Source of the DNA: Sphagnum magellanicum
Lineage: Eukaryota; Streptophyta; Sphagnopsida; Sphagnales; Sphagnaceae
Direction of reading: 5' to 3'
Length of the DNA stretch: 64,000 bases
NCBI GenBank assembly: GCA_021904315.1
Contig: CM038910.1
Span: 744,001 to 808,000, forward strand
The position numbers and the translations under genes are program-made. Positions 60,021 through 64,000 of this stretch are shown here, one piece after another. The first letter of the stretch is position 1. Each line of letters begins with the position of its first letter. The notes under the pieces are model-generated. The model searched no databases. It was not told the DNA's origin and saw only the letters and a list, made by a program, of their open reading frames with translations.

Positions 60021-60799
60021 ATGATGATCATCAACATTTAGGAATCAATTATAATTGTGTGATACAATCCCAACCCCTTCCTTACAGGATTCTCAATTGG
60101 AGTTGGTCCTTTACTTAATTAATGATTATATATGAAAAGGTAGGTTTTCATATTAGGTTCCAAGGTGAAAAGTTGGCCCAAGGTGATTGTAATGAGGGTG
60201 CTTACCCATTTTTTATTGGTTGGCTTGCGATATTCTATATGGAGATCCAAGTTAAGGCAAGCCTCCATGGCCTCGCCTTGAGTGGGCTTGACATAGGTCA
60301 CTCCAGGATCCTCCTTTACCTACAGTAATTAACCTTCAATTGGTAATTCCCCCCATGTCATAAACCAATCCTTGTAAGCCACATCCTTCAAGCTATCAAA
60401 TTGGGGTTGACCTTCCTTGCTCTCCTGAAGGTAGGTCCTTGGGTAGGGGTTTGGTGCAACAATTGGTTCTTTAGCTTGGAGTTATCTACAATAAGTTATT
60501 AGTTGGATTCTTATTTCCTTTTCTGCTTGCCACTTGGTAGGTGTTATTATTAAGTCATTTGCAATATTTTCAATTACTCGAAGGAACTTAAATTTTCCTT
60601 TTCGCACATGTTGCCTAGTTACTACAACTACCAAAGGTTTCCCCATTAGGTCAGCTTCATCTATCCCTTCTAACCCCTTGCCCTTGAAGGTGGATTTTCC
60701 TTTTGAATATCATGGAATGGTGGTGCAACAAGTTGGGCAATGATGCAATTTGTGCTCACCATTCCCCACTCATTGGTTAGATGGTGGATAATTCATCCA

Positions 60800-62480
60800 A
60801 AATGCACTTCCATAATGGACAAGCACTCTTGAAATGGCCTACTTGATCACATGCATGGCAAGTGACAATAGTTGGATCAACTCTTGGGTGAGGATAATTG
60901 CTTGTTGGGAATAACCATTGGGTTGTTAATGGTAGGGTGAAACTTGGTTGCCCCCGGTCAATTGCCCATAAACAAGTGGTGGGTGGTAAATTGGAACAAG
61001 TTGAGGAGAAGGGAAAAATGCAAACTAAAGCAAGATTGGGTTAGCTATTTGGTTAAAACCAGCTCCAAATGGGGATATGTAACTAGCATTAGGGGATTGG
61101 TATGTAAGGAGGGGTTCAATGCTGGTTGTGGAATGAAACTTACCATTGAGGTGTAAGTTGGTTGGGGTGTACATGTGGTTGCGTATTGTGGTTAGATTTG
61201 GTTAATTAATGGCCTTGGGTTGTCAAACCCCAATTGGGCATTCCTTGTATTGAATTGGCAAGTCTATATGGTATGGTTAGAATGCAAACAAATGGCACAT
61301 TCAACTCACCCCCACTTGGCATTCACAAGTTAAGTGCCCCTCCTTATTGCAAGTAGTGCAATATACCTTATCCCGAAATCCCTCCCCTTTATGGTAATCA
61401 ACTCAAGTCTCAATCTGTCTCATCATTTCTTCCCATATTTTTGCCTTGTCTTTAGTCCTCCTTCTATGTTTTTCTTTCTTTTGTTTTTCATAACCCTCCT
61501 CTGAAACCTCAAATTTAGATAAGGAAGAAGAAGAGGAAACTACATTTGTCCCCTTAGAGCTTTGATCTTACATGTCATTTTCCACTTGTTGAGTTCATTT
61601 GACAACCTCCTCAAAAGTATGTCTTGGCATGCCTACAGTTAAAACTTTTAGTTTTTTTTTCAACCTTGTGCAAAATACCTCTTTTAGAAGTGAATCTTGA
61701 ACCCCAAGAATAGTTAGAGAGCACTATTCAACTTAGTGAACCATTCATAATAGTTGTGAACAACCTCTTCCGGCTCCATTTGTATGGTGCACATCCTTTG
61801 ATACATTTTTGTTTCAATATTATCTGAACAGAAGCATTTACTAAAAGTTGTTTTCAATTCCTCCCAAGTACATCAAAGGAATGAACTCTCAAATATGGTG
61901 TACCAGTCAAAAACATCCCCTCACAAGGTGCAAGGAAATACCTCAACCAAGATTCTTTAGTTTGCTCTCCATTAACCCAAAAAATTCTTTCAAATAATTT
62001 CACATGAGATCCGGGTCTCCCCCCCTTCCTTGTATTTGACCCAATTCATACTTTTCCGTGTGTGAATGGGTACAAAGGGCATGGGCAAAATAGTGGTTGG
62101 AATAGGTGTCATACCCATAGGATGAGGAAGTCAGCACGACCAAAGGGGTGGAACCACTTTGGAGTGGTGGTGCAAAGGGCTTGGAGGAATGTATTGAGGA
62201 TGGCCACGAGGTGATGGATGTGGGAAAACCCCTTAGGGATGGTGATGTGCTCCTTGGGAATTTAGGGGTGGTGGCTAATTTGGGACTTGGTGCCCTTGTG
62301 GTGAAGGTATAAACTGAGAGGTCATAGTATGCACTATGGGGAATTCTACTGGTAAGTTATTTGCTCTCCAATTGACACGTTGTTGATGAGGTCTCAAAAC
62401 AAAAAATTGTTCCCAACTAAACTCATCAATTATGCTTCCAACAAACTCTTGGAACCTTTCGTGATTTTCTACTAAACTAT
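60800..62480 (-). pseudogene. Gypsy gag region with two CCHC zinc knuckles, degenerate
   Basis: Minus-strand translation gives a Pro-rich N-terminal part (about 62330-62100) and a capsid-like stretch with GSHVKLFERIFWVNGEQT (about 62010-61955). RMCTIQMEPEEVVHNYYEWF follows (about 61800-61740). Two zinc knuckles come next: YCTTCNKEGHLTCEC (about 61365-61315) and TCHACDQVGHFKSACP (about 60880-60825). The order and motifs are those of an LTR-retrotransposon gag, which packages the RNA. Several stops and frame changes are present. Confidence 0.8.
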
Positions 62481-63576
62481 TTTGGGGAAATTATCCACTC
62501 CCTTTGAAGTATGAAAGAGCAACATTTGACATAGTTATTTCAGAATGGAAACCTCTTTTGTCTCCCTCAGCCTCCTCCATCTTTCTCGTTCTTAATGTTT
62601 CAAAGTTCAATTATTCACTTCTTTCATGTTTGGTGTCAACTTCATGTCATTGGGCTTGTTGCACACTCACTTATCAATGCAAGGTTTCTTTTCTCCTTTT
62701 CATTATTTTATTCTTCAAGATATTCACAATCATAGAGGAAAGGTAGTCCCATTGAGTGTAAACACGTTAAAAGGAGCCATGAAGTACAAGGTTGAAGTCT
62801 TTTCCAAGGTTTGCATTTGACACATGGCATTCATGTGTTGGTCAATTTTTTTCATTTTTACATTTTCCGTACCTAGTTTATAGTTATGTTCTGAATATAA
62901 TTGTTTTCTACTATATCTTGGTCTATATCATTTATATATAATGCATCCACACCTTAAATAACACAAAAATGAATAATTTTTTGTTAAAAACACATTTTCA
63001 AAATTCATGATTTTTAGGCTCAAAAATACATTTGAAAGTTAATTGAAACAAATATTTTCAAATGCGTTCAAAATGAAATTTACCAATTTCAAGTGCTTTT
63101 ACTTTTATAATCATCAATCTTAAAATTCTCTTCAATTTTGAAAAGGAATTGTGCACATTTGATAAGGAAAAAAAACGTTAAAAAAAACCCAAATTGTGAT
63201 AGTTGCTTTGAACATGCGAAAAGACTTTTGAAACATTATCAATTTGCATCAAGTTTTGAACAATGGAGTTTTATAAATAATGGGTGGATGCATGCTAAGG
63301 TGTAAACAAAAAATTGTCATAGTTTGACAATTTTTAGTACCTATCCAAATTTGATGGATCATGGTTGATATTTGGAAAACATTTATGATAAAATTTTGTA
63401 GTAGATGATAATTTATGGTCCAATTTACAATTGGGTTGCAAAATTAGTGAAAATATGAATGATTCAATTTTCCAACAAAATATTATTTTGATTTATAGTG
63501 CCTTGAAGGAAATATTAAAATTACATAAAAGGACTAAAAAGTGTTTATTTTCCTGCATGTTTTCCAATGAAAATTC
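62481..63576. other. AT-rich DNA, no gene recognised
   Basis: Should contain the 5' leader or LTR of the minus-strand gypsy element, but no matching partner sequence was found near 49-51 kb. No coding frame of note. Confidence 0.4.
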
Positions 63577-63600
63577 CTAACCCTAACCCGAACCCTAACC
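63577..63600. repeat. Short (CCCTAA)-like telomere-type run
   Basis: CCTAACCCTAACCCGAACCC then TAACC: about four units of a CCCTAA word with one substitution. Too short to be a telomere. Similar words act as telo-boxes in plant promoters. Confidence 0.6.
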
Positions 63601-64000
63601 AGTCACGTGAGATGGCTTATCCTAATTGAGAATTCTCCGGCAATCTGCACAGCCGGGTCAAAGATAGCCGACGGACATCAATCACCAGATGATGACGTAA
63701 AATATATTACGCAATCGACCCGACGCGTCACCCCCACCGAAAGCAGAGCCACGACTTCTTGGCCAGGCAAGCTGCACCACTTTCGGAACAACACGCCAGC
63801 TTGTCGCCCAATCAGCAGCAAAGACCCCACGCACGCTCATGCTCCCCCCCCCCCACATGATGCAGCATAGCCCTGATCACGCCACTTGCTTATCGTCCAG
63901 TCGGATCCCCATCCAACAAACGTTCGCTCCACATGATATAGGTCCAGAACACCGCCTGACCAAAGATGCGTCATTGCACCATCAAATCACGCCATCCTTA
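63600..64000 (+). promoter_or_regulatory. GC-richer stretch with ACGT-core elements, possible promoter of a gene beyond the edge
   Basis: GC content rises sharply here. A CACGTG G-box is at 63605-63610 and a TGACGT core at about 63693-63698; the telomere-type run just before may be a telo-box. The 87-codon frame 63607-63870 shows no domain. Without the sequence past 64000 the target gene and its direction are unknown. Confidence 0.35.

Larger units (their letters stand above)
49615..62480 (-). mobile_element. Degenerate Ty3/gypsy-type LTR retrotransposon interrupted by four solo LTRs
   Basis: Reading the minus strand from 62.5 kb the order is gag with zinc knuckles, protease, reverse transcriptase, RNase H, integrase, and an extra ORF. 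PR-RT-RH-IN is the Ty3/gypsy order. The frame is broken by many stops and by solo LTRs at 54948-56848 (with a nested one), 57030-57948 and 57992-58905. I could not identify this element's own LTRs, so the outer limits are approximate. An extra ORF after integrase would suit the non-chromovirus Athila/Tat branch; no chromodomain is visible. Confidence 0.85.

Noticed and set aside
63577-63600. Telomere or interstitial telomere site
   Set aside because: Only about four imperfect units; too short, and equally consistent with a promoter telo-box.

Overview
The window is nuclear DNA of a land plant. It holds two plant genes with a plastid or auxin context: an AUF1/AUF2-type F-box gene and a phytyl-ester-synthase-type acyltransferase gene with 17 exons. 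The rest is long AT-rich intergenic sequence packed with eukaryotic transposons (pogo/Tigger, hAT, CACTA, Helitron, Ty3/gypsy and solo LTRs). The introns of the one large gene are short (115 to 658 bp, most near 250). That would suit a bryophyte or other compact-gene plant, but this is inference and the species cannot be named from the sequence.

Layout. 1-9.3 kb is a broken pogo/Tigger transposase gene, cut in two by a solo LTR, followed by degenerate minisatellites. 9.3-14.3 kb has a ~125-bp tandem array and the single-exon F-box gene on the minus strand, with a microsatellite-rich upstream region. 14.3-19.7 kb is gene-free AT-rich DNA with long homopolymers. 19.7-23.9 kb is a decayed hAT element whose ends and near-perfect 8-bp target duplication can be read, carrying a 174-bp x3 array. 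26.6-33.2 kb is the acyltransferase gene, minus strand; all but one of its 17 exon borders fit in phase. 34.4-40.2 kb holds a decayed Helitron (Rep plus PIF1 helicase) and two Helitron 3' ends. 41.4-44.6 kb is a non-autonomous CACTA element with readable TIRs and a 3-bp TSD, followed by an apparently intronless, stop-riddled BTB/NPH3 copy (45.0-45.85 kb) lying between ~165-bp direct repeats. 49.6-62.5 kb is a degenerate Ty3/gypsy-type retrotransposon on the minus strand (gag, PR, RT, RNase H, IN and an extra ORF past IN). Four solo LTRs of one other family are embedded in its RT domain, one nested inside another. A fifth member is the LTR that split the pogo gene at 3 kb. 63.6-64.0 kb is GC-richer and carries ACGT-core elements, perhaps the promoter of a gene beyond the edge.

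Functional reading. Only the F-box gene and the acyltransferase gene look intact. The F-box protein would act in an SCF ubiquitin ligase. The acyltransferase would esterify phytol and diacylglycerol in plastids during chlorophyll turnover. They do not form an operon or an obvious pair. The most informative structure is the insertion history: TSDs and interrupted reading frames let the order of several transposition events be read directly. I found no convincing new biological system. The clustered solo-LTR family, with its hairpin just past a TATA-like site, and the ORF downstream of the gypsy integrase are the least explained items.
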